Source: Ideonella oryzae
GTDB taxonomy: Bacteria; Pseudomonadota; Gammaproteobacteria; Burkholderiales; Burkholderiaceae_C
Direction: 5' to 3'
Length of the DNA: 64,000 bases
Assembly (NCBI RefSeq): GCF_024055665.1
Contig: NZ_JAMXMC010000011.1
Coordinates: 79,741-143,740 of the forward strand
The translations under genes and the position numbers were made by a program. The notes beneath the pieces were generated by a model, which saw nothing but the letters and a program-made list of their open reading frames with translations, searched no databases and had not been told where the DNA came from. How positions within the stretch are numbered: position 1 is the first letter of the stretch; every line of letters begins with the position of its first letter. This document shows positions 41,650 through 50,825 of this stretch, in pieces.

Positions 41650-43749
41650 TCACCAGATGCGGATGCGGTCCTGCGGCGCCTTGTACATCTTGTCGCCCGG
41701 CTTCACGCCGAAGGCCTCCTCGAAACCATCGTGGTTCATCACCGTGCCATTGGCGCGGAATTCCGGCGGCGAGTGCGGGTCGGCCGTCAGCAGGCGCAGC
41801 TGCAACTCGTCGCGGTACTTGGAACGCCAGGCATGGGCGAAGCTGTAGAAGAAGCGCTGCTCGCCGGTCAGGCCGTTGATCACGGGTGGCGTGGCACCCT
41901 GGAGTGACAGCTTCCAGGCCTTGAAGGCGATCTGCAGCCCCGACAGGTCGGCGATGTTCTCGCCCAGGGTCAGCTGACCGTTGACCTTGTGGCCCGGCAG
42001 CGGCTCGTAGCCGGCGAACTGGGCCACCAATCGCTTGCCCAGGGCGTCGAAGGCCTTGGCGTCTTCCGGCGTCCACCAGTTGTCCAGCTTGCCATCGCCG
42101 TCGTACTGCGCGCCTTGGTCGTCGAAGCCGTGGCTGATCTCGTGGCCGATGATGGCGCCGATGGCGCCGTAGTTGGCCGCGTCGTCGGCCGCCATGTCGA
42201 AGAAGGGCGGCTCCAGGATGGCGGCCGGGAAGACGATCTCGTTCATCGCCGGGTTGTAATAGGCGTTGACCGTCTGCGGAGACATCAGCCACTCGCTGCG
42301 GTCCACCGGCTGGCCGAGCTTGGCCGCCACACGCTTGAACTCGAAGCGACCGGCCCGCTCGGCGTTGCCCACCGGGTCGCCGTCCTTGACGGTCAGCCCG
42401 CTGTAGTTGCGCCACTTGTCGGGATAGCCGATCTTGGTGGCGTACTTGGACAGCTTTTCGCGGGCCTTCACCTTGGTGGCCGGGCTCATCCAGCCCAGGC
42501 CATCGATCGACTCGCCGTAGGCCTTGAGCAGATTGGCCACCAGCACCTGCATGCGGGCCTTGTGGTCAGCCGGGAAGTAGCGGGTCACGTACTGCTGGCC
42601 GACCGCCTCGCCCAACGCGCCGTCCAGCGCATCGATGCCCTGCTGCCAGCGCGGCTTGGGCTGCTCGCTGCCCGACAGCGCCTTGCCATGGAAAGCGAAA
42701 TGGGCGTCGCGCCAGGGCTTGGCCAGCAGGTTCGCGTTGGCGTCCATCACGCGAGCCCGGAAATAGAGCTTCCAGGTGGCCACCGGCACCTCGTGCACGG
42801 CCTTGGCCACCGCCTGGGCGTAGTCAGGCTGGGACATGTTGAGCCGGGCCAGCGCGGGCATCTCGGCCGCGCCGAAGAAGGCCTGCCAGTCCATGCCGGG
42901 GGCCTTGGCCGCCAGTTGGGCCCGGGTCATCGGGTTCCAGGTCTTCTGGGCGTCGCGGTTGGCCACCTCGGTCCACTGGGCCTTGGCCAGGCGGGTCTCG
43001 AACGTCAACACATCGCGGGCCGAGCGGGCCGCGTGCTTGCGGTCGCCGTCCAGGCGGAACAGCGTCTGCAGGTAGGACAGGTAGGCCGCGCGGGCCTTGG
43101 CCATGCGCGGATCCTTGGACAGGTAGTACTCGCGGTTGGGCAGGCCCAGACCGCCCTGCCAGGTCAGCGGCAGGTTCATCGTCGGGGCCTTCTGGTCGGG
43201 CTGCACGTCCAGCGCCAGCGGCAGCGACAGCACGCCCTGCATCTGACCCAGGTAGCGGGTCACATCGGCCGGCTTGCGCAGCTGCTGCACCTGCGCGAGC
43301 AGGGGCTGCAGCGGGGCCTTGCCGGCCTTGTCCATGGCCGCCTCGTCGGTGAAGGCCCGGAAGTAGGCGGCAATCTTCTGCTCGTTGCTGCCGTCCTTGT
43401 ACCGGCCCTTGGACAGTTCCTCCACCAGGGTGTGCACCCGCTCGTCGGCCCGGTCGGACATGATCGAGAAGTTGCCGTAGGCCGCCTTGTCGGCCGGGAT
43501 GGGCGTGTCCTTCATCCAGCCGCCATTGGCGGCGCGGAAGAGGTCGTCCTGCGGACGGACCAAGAGATCCTCGCCACTGCGGTCGAAGGTGAACGCGGCA
43601 GCGGCTGTGGAGGCCGCCGCAGCGGGCGCGGCCGCCACCGGGCTGCCGGCAGTGGGCGCCGCGGCGCCTGCGGAGGTGTTGGGCGTGGTGCAGGCCGGCA
43701 GGGTGCACAGGGCCAGCACGGCCAGGGAAAGAGAGGACAGCTTCAGCAC
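41650..43749 (-). CDS. M13 (neprilysin-like) zinc metallopeptidase, lipoprotein
   Basis: 699 residues. Signal with lipobox LPAC at the N-terminus. The peptidase_M13_N region starts at about residue 60 (FRAANGGWMKDTPIPADKAAYG). The zinc-binding HEISH motif lies near residue 537 in IIGHEISHGFDDQG, with ENIADLSG providing the third ligand; CxxW is replaced by IRIW at the end. It is a periplasmic oligopeptidase anchored to a membrane. A small convergent gene lies downstream. Confidence 0.93.
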   Translation of the reverse strand: MLKLSSLSLAVLALCTLPACTTPNTSAGAAAPTAGSPVAAAPAAAASTAAAAFTFDRSGEDLLVRPQDDLFRAANGGWMKDTPIPADKAAYGNFSIMSDRADERVHTLVEELSKGRYKDGSNEQKIAAYFRAFTDEAAMDKAGKAPLQPLLAQVQQLRKPADVTRYLGQMQGVLSLPLALDVQPDQKAPTMNLPLTWQGGLGLPNREYYLSKDPRMAKARAAYLSYLQTLFRLDGDRKHAARSARDVLTFETRLAKAQWTEVANRDAQKTWNPMTRAQLAAKAPGMDWQAFFGAAEMPALARLNMSQPDYAQAVAKAVHEVPVATWKLYFRARVMDANANLLAKPWRDAHFAFHGKALSGSEQPKPRWQQGIDALDGALGEAVGQQYVTRYFPADHKARMQVLVANLLKAYGESIDGLGWMSPATKVKAREKLSKYATKIGYPDKWRNYSGLTVKDGDPVGNAERAGRFEFKRVAAKLGQPVDRSEWLMSPQTVNAYYNPAMNEIVFPAAILEPPFFDMAADDAANYGAIGAIIGHEISHGFDDQGAQYDGDGKLDNWWTPEDAKAFDALGKRLVAQFAGYEPLPGHKVNGQLTLGENIADLSGLQIAFKAWKLSLQGATPPVINGLTGEQRFFYSFAHAWRSKYRDELQLRLLTADPHSPPEFRANGTVMNHDGFEEAFGVKPGDKMYKAPQDRIRIW

Positions 43750-43908
43750 GGATCGCTTCCTGAACGGGTCGGTTCCTGAAGACCCGGCCCGCGCTCTTGA
43801 CGCTCCCGCCGGGTCGGCGAAAGGGTCAGACTACCATGCAGAAGCGAAGTTCAAACCCCGTGGCTTCCATTCGAAACAGGGTCGCCTTAGGGGGGCGGAC
43901 ACCCGGGC

Positions 43909-45183
43909 TCAGGCAGCCTGGGCGTCGGCCTGCAGCAGGCTTTCCAGGCAGTGCTCGTGGATGCCGTAGAAGGCCTTGATCTCGGCGATCTGGCCCAGCA
44001 CCTGGGCCCGTCGGGCCTCGTCCACCCGGCTGCCCGCGGGGCGGCGCACCGCCAGGATCATCTTGTTCTTGCTGGTGTGCTCCAGCGCCACAAATTCAAA
44101 CACCTGGGCGTCGTAGCCGTTGGCCTCCAGCAGCAGCGCGCGCAGGCTGTCGGTCACCATCTCGGCCTGCTGGCCCAGGTGCACGCCATGCTGCAGCATG
44201 GGCTTGAGCAGCGGCGGCAGCTGCATCTGCGGGCGGATCTGCTTGTGGCAGCAAGGCGCGGTCAGGATGATGGACGCGCCAGCGCGGATGCCGGTGTGCA
44301 GCGCGAAGTCGGTGGCGGTGTCGCAGGCGTGCAGCGCCACCATCACGTCCAGGTGTTCGGGCACATGGCTGCGCACATCGCCGCAGACGAAGGACAGGCC
44401 GTCCATGTGCCGGCGCAGTGCCGCGGCGTTGCACAGGTTCACCAGGTCCTCGCGCAGCTCCACCCCGGTCACCGCCGCCTGCCAGCCCCGGGCCTGCGTC
44501 AGGTGGTGGTGCATTGCAAAGGTCAGGTAGCCCTTGCCGGAGCCGAAGTCCACCACGCTGACCCGGCCGTCGCGGGGCTGCAGCTTGGCCGCCTCCAGCG
44601 CATGGTCCAGCACCTCGACGAACTTGTTGATCTGCTTCCACTTGCGCGCCATCGCCGGCACCAGGCGGTGCTGGGCGTCGGTCACGCCCAGGTCCTCCAG
44701 GAAGGGCAGGTCCAGGCTCAGGAAGCGGTGCTTCTCGCGGTCGTGGCCAGCGGGCGCAGCCTGCACCGCCCCGGGCTGCTGCAGCGCCTTGCGCGTGACG
44801 CCGATGCGCCCGCGCTTGCTCACCATCAGTTGCCACTCCTCGGTGGTGGTGAACAGGTGGGCGTGACTGAACTCGCTGCCCAGCATGGCCTGCACCGCGG
44901 CCAGGCCCTCGGCCAGCGGCGGGTTCTTGGTGATGTCGCGGGTGGTGTGGTGGTACAGCAGGCTCAGGCAGGGCTGGCCACGCAGCACCAGCGGCCGGGC
45001 CATCACCCGCACCAGGTCCGAACCGCTGCGGCGCGGTTTGCCCAGCACCAGCTTGACGCAGCGCTGCTCGGCCAGGCTGACCGAGAGGGCGTCGAAGAAG
45101 CGGTCGCGCCGGGCCAGCTCGGCCAGCGCGTCGGGGGCATCGGACAGGGGGGTGGCGGTGTCGTCCGCGGCATCGGTGCTCAT
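43909..45183 (-). CDS. Class I SAM-dependent methyltransferase (Methyltransf_32 type)
   Basis: 424 residues. The SAM motif VVDFGSGKGYLTFAMHHHL is in the middle (about residue 215), followed by GVELREDLVN, VALHACDTATD and LTAPCCHKQI; this PCCH motif is typical of the Trm13/Methyltransf_32 group. The N-terminal 180 residues are an additional domain. The substrate is unknown but RNA is likely. Confidence 0.8.
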   Translation of the reverse strand: MSTDAADDTATPLSDAPDALAELARRDRFFDALSVSLAEQRCVKLVLGKPRRSGSDLVRVMARPLVLRGQPCLSLLYHHTTRDITKNPPLAEGLAAVQAMLGSEFSHAHLFTTTEEWQLMVSKRGRIGVTRKALQQPGAVQAAPAGHDREKHRFLSLDLPFLEDLGVTDAQHRLVPAMARKWKQINKFVEVLDHALEAAKLQPRDGRVSVVDFGSGKGYLTFAMHHHLTQARGWQAAVTGVELREDLVNLCNAAALRRHMDGLSFVCGDVRSHVPEHLDVMVALHACDTATDFALHTGIRAGASIILTAPCCHKQIRPQMQLPPLLKPMLQHGVHLGQQAEMVTDSLRALLLEANGYDAQVFEFVALEHTSKNKMILAVRRPAGSRVDEARRAQVLGQIAEIKAFYGIHEHCLESLLQADAQAA

Positions 45184-45217
45184 GCCGCGATTGTCCGTCA
45201 GCCCCCGGGGCGCCGCC

Positions 45218-45823
45218 TCAGCGAATCTGCGCCAGCAGCGTGGCCACCTCGGCCGCCGAGCGCACCCCCAGCTTGGAGAACACCTTGGCCCGGTGCACCT
45301 CCACCGTCCGCACCGAAATGTGCAGCTCGTCGGCGATGACCTTGTTGAGCTTGCCCGCCGCCACCCGCTGCATCACCTCGCGTTCGCGCTCGGACAGACT
45401 GGCCAGGCGCGCGGCCGCCTCGTGGCCGGCGGCCTGGTCGGCATGCTGGGCCGCCTCCACCGCCAACGCCTTCTCCACCCGCTCCACCAGTGCGTCGTCG
45501 CTGAAGGGCTTCTCCACGAAGTCGAAGGCGCCCTTCTTCAAGGCCTCCACCGCCATCGGGATGTCGCCATGCCCGGTCAGGAAGATCACCGGCACCCGGA
45601 AGCCCTGCGCCATCAGCTCGTCGTGCAGTTGCAGGCCCGACATCGGCTCCATGCGCACATCCAGCAGCACGCAGCCGCGCAAGGGGCCGGCGGCCAGCGC
45701 CGTCAGAAAGGCGGGGGCGTCGGCATAGGCCGCCGTCGCCAGACCATGCGACTGCAGCAGAAAGCCCAGCGCGTCGCGCACCGCGGCCTCGTCATCGACC
45801 AGGTGCACCATCGGCATCGTCAT
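45218..45823 (-). CDS. FixJ/DctR-type response regulator
   Basis: 201 residues from MTMPMVHLVDDEAAVRD with GGAG upstream. The receiver domain has Asp in LLDVRM, Thr in FLTGHGD and Lys in VEKPF; the output domain is a LuxR-type HTH (LSEREREVMQRVAAGKLNKVIADELHI). It overlaps the kinase gene by about 32 bp. With the kinase it probably senses C4-dicarboxylates and activates the TRAP genes through the TGTGGAA-TCCACA dyads. Confidence 0.9.
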   Translation of the reverse strand: MTMPMVHLVDDEAAVRDALGFLLQSHGLATAAYADAPAFLTALAAGPLRGCVLLDVRMEPMSGLQLHDELMAQGFRVPVIFLTGHGDIPMAVEALKKGAFDFVEKPFSDDALVERVEKALAVEAAQHADQAAGHEAAARLASLSEREREVMQRVAAGKLNKVIADELHISVRTVEVHRAKVFSKLGVRSAAEVATLLAQIR

Positions 45824-47828
45824 CGGAGTCGTCTCCAGCATCGGGGTCGGCATCCGCCCGCCAGACCGGCAGCGAACAGGAAAAACGCGCACCGCCCAGC
45901 GGACTCATGCCCGCGTCGAAAGCGCCATGGTGCACCTCGATCACCGAGCGGCAGATGGCCAGGCCCATGCCCATGCCCTCGGGCTTGGTCGAGTAGAAGG
46001 GCGTGGTCAGCTGCTCGGCCGTGCGGCCGGCCAGGCCCGGGCCGCTGTCGTCCACGTCCAGCCGCACGAAGCCGCTGCCGGTGTCCTGGGCCGAGACCCG
46101 GATCTGCCGGGGCTGGCCGGCGGGCTGCTGCGCCAGCTCGTCGGCGGCGTTGCGCAGCAGGTTGATCAGCACCTGCTCGATCAGCACCGGATCGGCCTGC
46201 ACCAGCGGCAGGCCGGGCGGCAGGTCCAGCGCCACCTGGATCTTCTGGCGCTGGAAATCGCGCTGCAGCAGGCTGGCGGCCTGGCGCACGATCTCGGCCA
46301 GCACCGCCGGCTCCCGCTGCGGGGCGCGCCGGGTCAGGAACTCGCGGATGCGGCGCACGATGCGCCCGGCCTCGGCCGCCTGCTCGCCCTGGCGCCGCAG
46401 GGCCTGCAGCACCATCGTGTCCTCGCAGCCGGCCTGTTCCAGCCGGCGCAGCACGCCCGCGTTGTAGCCGGCCACCGCGGTGAGCGGCTGGTTGAGCTGG
46501 TGGGCCAGGGCCGAGGCCACCTCGCCCAGCGTGGTCAGGCGGGCCTGGTGGGCCAGGGCCTCGGCCTGGTGGCGCTCGCGCTCCTCCAGCCGCTTGCGCT
46601 GGGTGATGTCGATGATCGAGCCCATCCAGCCGATCTGCTGGCCGCTAGCATCCACCAGCGGCGATTCGAACACCATCACCTCGATCGGGTGGCCGTCGGC
46701 ATGGCGCCACTGGGCCTCGTAGCCCTCGCGCGGGGCCAGGCCCGCCAGGCCGCGGCGGCTGCGCTGCATGGCCTCGCCGGCCGATTCCGGCGGCCAGTAG
46801 GGCATGGGCGGCTTCAGGCCGATCAGCTCTTCCGCCGGGCGCCCCACCAGTTCGCAGAAGGTGCGGTTCACGTACAGCAGCCGGCCCTCGGCGTCGCGCG
46901 CACGCAGGCCCACCAGGGCCGAATCCTCCATGGCGCCACGCCAGGCGACCTCGGTGCGCCAGGCCGCCTCGGCCGCGCTGACCTGCCGCATCTGCCGGCG
47001 CAGCAGCAGCGTGGCCCCGCCCACCAGCAGCAGAAAGCCGCCCACCAGCACCAGCGGCAGCCCCTGCCACCAGGGCTGCGGCAGCTCGCGCTGGGTCAGC
47101 TGCAGGTACACCCCCGGCATGCCGCTGCCCACCAGTACGCGGTAGCTGTCGCGCAGGCCCGGCACGGCCTGGCCGGTGCCCGGGCCATCGGCCGAGGCAA
47201 TGACCTGGTCCGTGCCGTCGACCAGCTGCACCTCGTAGCGCCGGGTCAGCCACCAGGGCGTGTCGCGCTTGAGCAAGGTGGACGGCGAGAAGCGCAGCAC
47301 CACCTTCTCGCCCGGCACGTCGAAGCGGTTGGTCTCCGGCACCGCATCGGCCATGGCCGGGTCCACCGGGGCCACGAGGTGGGCGCTCAAGCCGTCGCGT
47401 TCGTCCGAACCCAGGGGCAGCAAGGGCGCCTCCTGCGGCGGCAGGTGGGCGATGATGCGGTTGCCCGCATCCAGCCAGGTCACGCTCAGCCACAGGCCGC
47501 GAAAGCCCTCCTCCACCTCGGGGCGGCTGGCCAGGAACGGGCGGTCGTGCGGCGCCTGGCGCAGCTGCGCGGCCAGGCTGCGCAGGTGCAGCGCCTCCAG
47601 GTCCAGCCGGGCCCGCAACTGGGCCTCGGCGCTCAACGCGTCCGAGATCATCGTGCGATGGGCCTCCTCCTGCTCCTCCCGGTCGGTGCGGTAGGCCCAC
47701 AGCACCACCCCGGCCACGAACAGCAGCGACAGCAGCAGCGGCCAGGCCCACAGCCCACGCCGCAACGCGGCCGGCAGCGCACGCGCGGGCTGCGGTCGGG
47801 ACGGTGCATAGGGGCCGGTGCGGTCCAT
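45792..47828 (-). CDS. PAS-containing sensor histidine kinase (DctB/FixL-like)
   Basis: 678 residues from MDRTGPYAPSRP. Two transmembrane helices (about 27-47 and 255-278) bracket a large periplasmic sensor domain. A PAS domain (about 290-410) precedes the HisKA box VASALAHQLNQPLTAVAGY and the HATPase (NLLRNAADEL, VDDSGPGLAG, GMGMGLAICRSV). The periplasmic domain fits a dCache-type dicarboxylate sensor. It is divergent from dctP with an operator dyad between, implying autoregulation. Confidence 0.92.
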   Translation of the reverse strand: MDRTGPYAPSRPQPARALPAALRRGLWAWPLLLSLLFVAGVVLWAYRTDREEQEEAHRTMISDALSAEAQLRARLDLEALHLRSLAAQLRQAPHDRPFLASRPEVEEGFRGLWLSVTWLDAGNRIIAHLPPQEAPLLPLGSDERDGLSAHLVAPVDPAMADAVPETNRFDVPGEKVVLRFSPSTLLKRDTPWWLTRRYEVQLVDGTDQVIASADGPGTGQAVPGLRDSYRVLVGSGMPGVYLQLTQRELPQPWWQGLPLVLVGGFLLLVGGATLLLRRQMRQVSAAEAAWRTEVAWRGAMEDSALVGLRARDAEGRLLYVNRTFCELVGRPAEELIGLKPPMPYWPPESAGEAMQRSRRGLAGLAPREGYEAQWRHADGHPIEVMVFESPLVDASGQQIGWMGSIIDITQRKRLEERERHQAEALAHQARLTTLGEVASALAHQLNQPLTAVAGYNAGVLRRLEQAGCEDTMVLQALRRQGEQAAEAGRIVRRIREFLTRRAPQREPAVLAEIVRQAASLLQRDFQRQKIQVALDLPPGLPLVQADPVLIEQVLINLLRNAADELAQQPAGQPRQIRVSAQDTGSGFVRLDVDDSGPGLAGRTAEQLTTPFYSTKPEGMGMGLAICRSVIEVHHGAFDAGMSPLGGARFSCSLPVWRADADPDAGDDSDDDADGAPGR

Positions 47829-47876
47829 GAGCGGCGAGTCTAGCCACTGCGGCCCGCGCCCCCACGGATACCGAAA

Positions 47877-47890
47877 TGTGGAAGTCCACA
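47877..47890. promoter_or_regulatory. Operator dyad 1 upstream of the first dctP
   Basis: TGTGGAAGTCCACA is a perfect 6-2-6 dyad (arms TGTGGA/TCCACA) between the kinase gene and the divergent first dctP. The nearly identical sequence precedes the second dctP. It is the likely site of the DctR-type response regulator. A CACACT hexamer 26 bp further on could be the -10. Confidence 0.75.
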
Positions 47891-47931
47891 GTGTCGGCCC
47901 CGGGCATGCGGCTCGCACACTCCCTGCCGCC

Positions 47932-48939
47932 ATGACTTGCATCACCCGCCGCACCGCCCTGGCCGCCGGGGCCAGCCTGCTGTCGCCCGCCTGGGCGCAG
48001 ACCGCCAACCCCCTGGTCGTCAAATTCAGCCACGTGGTGGCCCCCGAGACCCCCAAGGGCAAGGGCGCGCTGCGCTTCAAGGAGCTGCTGGAGATCCGCA
48101 GCGGTGGCCGCATGCGGGTGGAGGTCTATCCCAACAGCCAGCTGCTCAAGGACAAGGATGAGCTGGCCGCCCTGCAGCGCGGCGAGGTGCAGCTGCTGGC
48201 GCCCTCGTTGTCCAAGTTGCGTCCGCTGGGGGTGAAGGAGTTCGAGCTCTTCGACCTGCCCTTTCTGTTCAAGAACCGCGGCGCCTTCAACGACACCGCC
48301 CAGACCTTCGGCCGCACCCTGTTCGGCAAGCTCGAGCCCTCCGGCGTGCGCGGCCTGGCCTTCTGGGACAACGGCTTCCTGCTGATGAGCGCCAACAAGC
48401 CGCTGCGGGACGTGGACGACTTCAAGGGCCTGAAGATGCGAGTGCAGGCCTCGGCCGTGGCGGAGGCCGAGATGCGTGCTCTGGGGGCCGAGCCCAAGGT
48501 CATGAACTTCTCCGAACTCTTCGCGGGCCTGCAGGCGGGCAGCGTGGACGGCACCGAAGGCACGGCCTCGAACTTCCTGACCCAGCGCCTGGCCGAGGTG
48601 CAAAGGCACCTGACCCTGTCCAACCACGGCTACCTGGCCTATGCGCTGCTGGTCAACCGCGCCTTCCACGACCGTCTGCCGGCCGACCTGCGCGGCGTCT
48701 TCGACAGCGCAGTGGCGGATGCCACCAGCTACGCCAACACAATCGCCAACGCCGAGAACGCCTGGGCCCTGGGCAAGATCAAGGGCCATGCGCGGGTCAG
48801 TCTCCATGCCCCGCAAGCCAGCGAGCTGGAGGGCTGGCGCCGCGCCCTGATGGGCGTGCACGCCACGGTGGCCGAGCGGGTGGGCCCTGCGGCCCTGCAG
48901 GCGGCCTACCGTGCTGCGGGCTTCATCCCGCCACGCTGA
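47932..48939 (+). CDS. TRAP transporter solute-binding protein, DctP family (first copy)
   Basis: 335 residues with a Tat-like signal (TRRTALAAGASLL) and Ala-x-Ala type cleavage. The DctP fold follows: KFSHVVAPETPKGKGA, VEVYPNSQLLKDKDE, DLPFLF and LKMRVQASAV with the substrate-carboxylate Arg. It binds a C4-dicarboxylate or similar organic acid in the periplasm. It is about 50% identical by eye to the second copy and lacks its own membrane subunits. No clear RBS is seen at this start. Confidence 0.85.
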   Translation: MTCITRRTALAAGASLLSPAWAQTANPLVVKFSHVVAPETPKGKGALRFKELLEIRSGGRMRVEVYPNSQLLKDKDELAALQRGEVQLLAPSLSKLRPLGVKEFELFDLPFLFKNRGAFNDTAQTFGRTLFGKLEPSGVRGLAFWDNGFLLMSANKPLRDVDDFKGLKMRVQASAVAEAEMRALGAEPKVMNFSELFAGLQAGSVDGTEGTASNFLTQRLAEVQRHLTLSNHGYLAYALLVNRAFHDRLPADLRGVFDSAVADATSYANTIANAENAWALGKIKGHARVSLHAPQASELEGWRRALMGVHATVAERVGPAALQAAYRAAGFIPPR

Positions 48940-48991
48940 ACGGTCGACATCTCGGGGTATACCCTTGACAACGGCCCCCAAACGGCCCGAA

Positions 48992-49005
48992 TGTGGAAAT
49001 CCACA
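48992..49005. promoter_or_regulatory. Operator dyad 2 upstream of dctP
   Basis: TGTGGAAATCCACA, the same dyad as upstream of the first copy, is 90 bp before the second dctP start. CACACTCC follows 25 bp beyond it, as it does after dyad 1, so the promoters share their layout. Confidence 0.75.
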
Positions 49006-49095
49006 GTTCCGGCTGCGGATCGGCCTCGCCACACTCCGGGCACGCAGGGCATGGCTCCCATGCCGCTGACGATCCACACATCCCGGAGACAGACC

Positions 49096-50121
49096 ATGAA
49101 CCGCTTCACCCGCCGCGCCGCCCTGGCCGCCACCACCGCCCTGCTGGCCAGCGCCGGCTGGCTGTCCGCCGCGCACGCGCAGTCGCCCATCGTCATCAAG
49201 TTCAGCCACGTGGTGGCCAACGACACGCCCAAGGGCAAGGCGGCCGACTTCTTCGCCAAGCGCGCGGCCGAGCTGACCAAGGGCAAGGTGAAGGTCGAGG
49301 TCTATCCCAACAGCCAGCTCTACAAGGACAAGGAAGAGATGGAAGCCCTGCAGCTGGGCTCCGTCCAGATGCTGGCCCCCTCGCTGTCCAAGTTCGCTCC
49401 CCTGGGCGTGAAGGAATTCGAGGCCTTCGACCTGCCCTTCATCTTCGACGACTACAACGACCTGCACGCCGTCACCCAGGGCCCCGTGGGCGCCAAGCTG
49501 CTCAAGAAGCTGGAAAGCCGCGGCATCACCGGCCTGGCCTACTGGGACAACGGCTTCAAGGTCATGTCGGCCAACAAGCCGCTGAAGTCCGTCGAGGACT
49601 ACAAGGGCCTGAAGATGCGCATCCAGTCCTCCAAGGTGCTGGACGCGCAGATGCGCGCCATCGGTGCCCTGCCCCAGGTGCTGGCCTTCTCCGAAACCTA
49701 CCAGGCCCTGCAGACCGGCGTGGTGGACGGCACCGAGAACCCGCCGTCCAACCTCTACACGCAGAAGATGCATGAGGTGCAGAAGCACGTCAGCGTCACC
49801 AACCACGGCTACCTGGGCTACGCCGTCGTCGTGAACAAGAAGTTCTGGGACGGCCTGCCTGCCGACATCCGCACCCAGCTGACCCAGGCCATGGCCGAGG
49901 CCACCAAGGTGGCCAATGACGACGCGCTCAAGGACAACCAGGACGCGCTGGCCAAGGTCAAGGCCACGGGCAAGACCACCGTCTACGAGCCCACCAAGGG
50001 CGAGCGCTTCCTGCTGAAGAAGGCCATGTTCCCGGTGCACAAGCAGATGGCCTCGCGCATCGGCGAAGAGACCATCCAGGACATCTACAAGGCCACCCAC
50101 TTCGATCCCACCCAGATGTGA
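49096..50121 (+). CDS. dctP: TRAP transporter solute-binding protein DctP (second copy)
   Basis: 341 residues from MNRFTRRAALAATTALL (signal with twin Arg) after GGAG. The conserved blocks KFSHVVANDTPKGKAADFF, VEVYPNSQLYKDKEEM, DLPFIFDDYND and MRIQSSKV are all present. It is followed by a terminator-like hairpin and then dctQ and dctM. It delivers dicarboxylates such as malate, succinate or fumarate to the DctQM permease (substrate inferred from family). Confidence 0.93.
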   Translation: MNRFTRRAALAATTALLASAGWLSAAHAQSPIVIKFSHVVANDTPKGKAADFFAKRAAELTKGKVKVEVYPNSQLYKDKEEMEALQLGSVQMLAPSLSKFAPLGVKEFEAFDLPFIFDDYNDLHAVTQGPVGAKLLKKLESRGITGLAYWDNGFKVMSANKPLKSVEDYKGLKMRIQSSKVLDAQMRAIGALPQVLAFSETYQALQTGVVDGTENPPSNLYTQKMHEVQKHVSVTNHGYLGYAVVVNKKFWDGLPADIRTQLTQAMAEATKVANDDALKDNQDALAKVKATGKTTVYEPTKGERFLLKKAMFPVHKQMASRIGEETIQDIYKATHFDPTQM

Positions 50122-50145
50122 TCGAGGCGACCTGACCGTCCCCCA

Positions 50146-50170
50146 GGCCCACGCAGGACGTGGGCCTTTT
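50146..50170 (+). terminator. Hairpin with short T-run between dctP and dctQ
   Basis: GGCCCACG-CAGGA-CGTGGGCC is an 8-bp perfect stem followed by TTTT. It probably causes partial termination so that the binding protein is made in excess over the permease. Confidence 0.7.
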
Positions 50171-50209
50171 CACGCCCCCTGCCGACCCGACCCCCAAGGA
50201 GAGCCCACC

Positions 50210-50815
50210 ATGAAATGGCTCGATCACCTGGAGGAGTGGCTGATCGCGACCTTCATGGGCGCCGCCACCCTCATCACCTTCGTCGCCGTGCTGCACCGCT
50301 ATGCGGTGGGCTTCGAATCCCCGCTGCAGAACTGGCTGCTCGGCCTGAACTTCGCCTGGGCGCAGGAAGCCACCATCTACCTGTTCGTCTGGATGGCCAA
50401 GTTCGGCGCCGCCTACGGCGTGCGCACCGGCATCCACGTGGGGGTGGACGTGCTCATCAACCGCCTGCAGCCCCAGCACCGCCGCAAGGTCGTGCTGTTC
50501 GGCCTGCTGGCCGGCGCCTTCTTCACCGGCGCGGTGGCCACCATGGGCGCGCGTTTCGTGTGGGAGAACGGTGCCCACTACGCCTTCGCCAGCTGGCTGG
50601 GCATGGACGTCTCCGAGATGATCGAAGGCCCCACCACGCCCGACCTGGAGTGGCCCACCTGGATCATCTACTGCGCCATTCCGCTGGGCTCCTCGCTGAT
50701 GTGCTTCCGCTTCCTGCAGGTGGCCTGGACCTTCGTGCGCACCGGTGAGCTGCCGCACCACGACCACGGCCATGTGGACGGCCTGGACGAAGAAACCGAG
50801 CCCACCAAGGCCTGA
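50210..50815 (+). CDS. dctQ: TRAP transporter small permease DctQ
   Basis: 201 residues with four hydrophobic segments and the family's WLDHLEEWLIATFMGAATLITF start, then QEATIYLFVWMAKFGAAYGVRTGIHVGVD. The His/Asp/Glu-rich C-terminal tail is cytoplasmic. AAGGAGA serves as RBS. It supports the large permease DctM, whose gene starts 10 bp after. Confidence 0.93.
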   Translation: MKWLDHLEEWLIATFMGAATLITFVAVLHRYAVGFESPLQNWLLGLNFAWAQEATIYLFVWMAKFGAAYGVRTGIHVGVDVLINRLQPQHRRKVVLFGLLAGAFFTGAVATMGARFVWENGAHYAFASWLGMDVSEMIEGPTTPDLEWPTWIIYCAIPLGSSLMCFRFLQVAWTFVRTGELPHHDHGHVDGLDEETEPTKA

Positions 50816-50825
50816 GGGACCCACC

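Noticed and set aside
46645..50100. An 1151-codon open frame on the minus strand
   Set aside because: Antisense to dctP genes and out of frame with the kinase; composition is that of a shadow frame.
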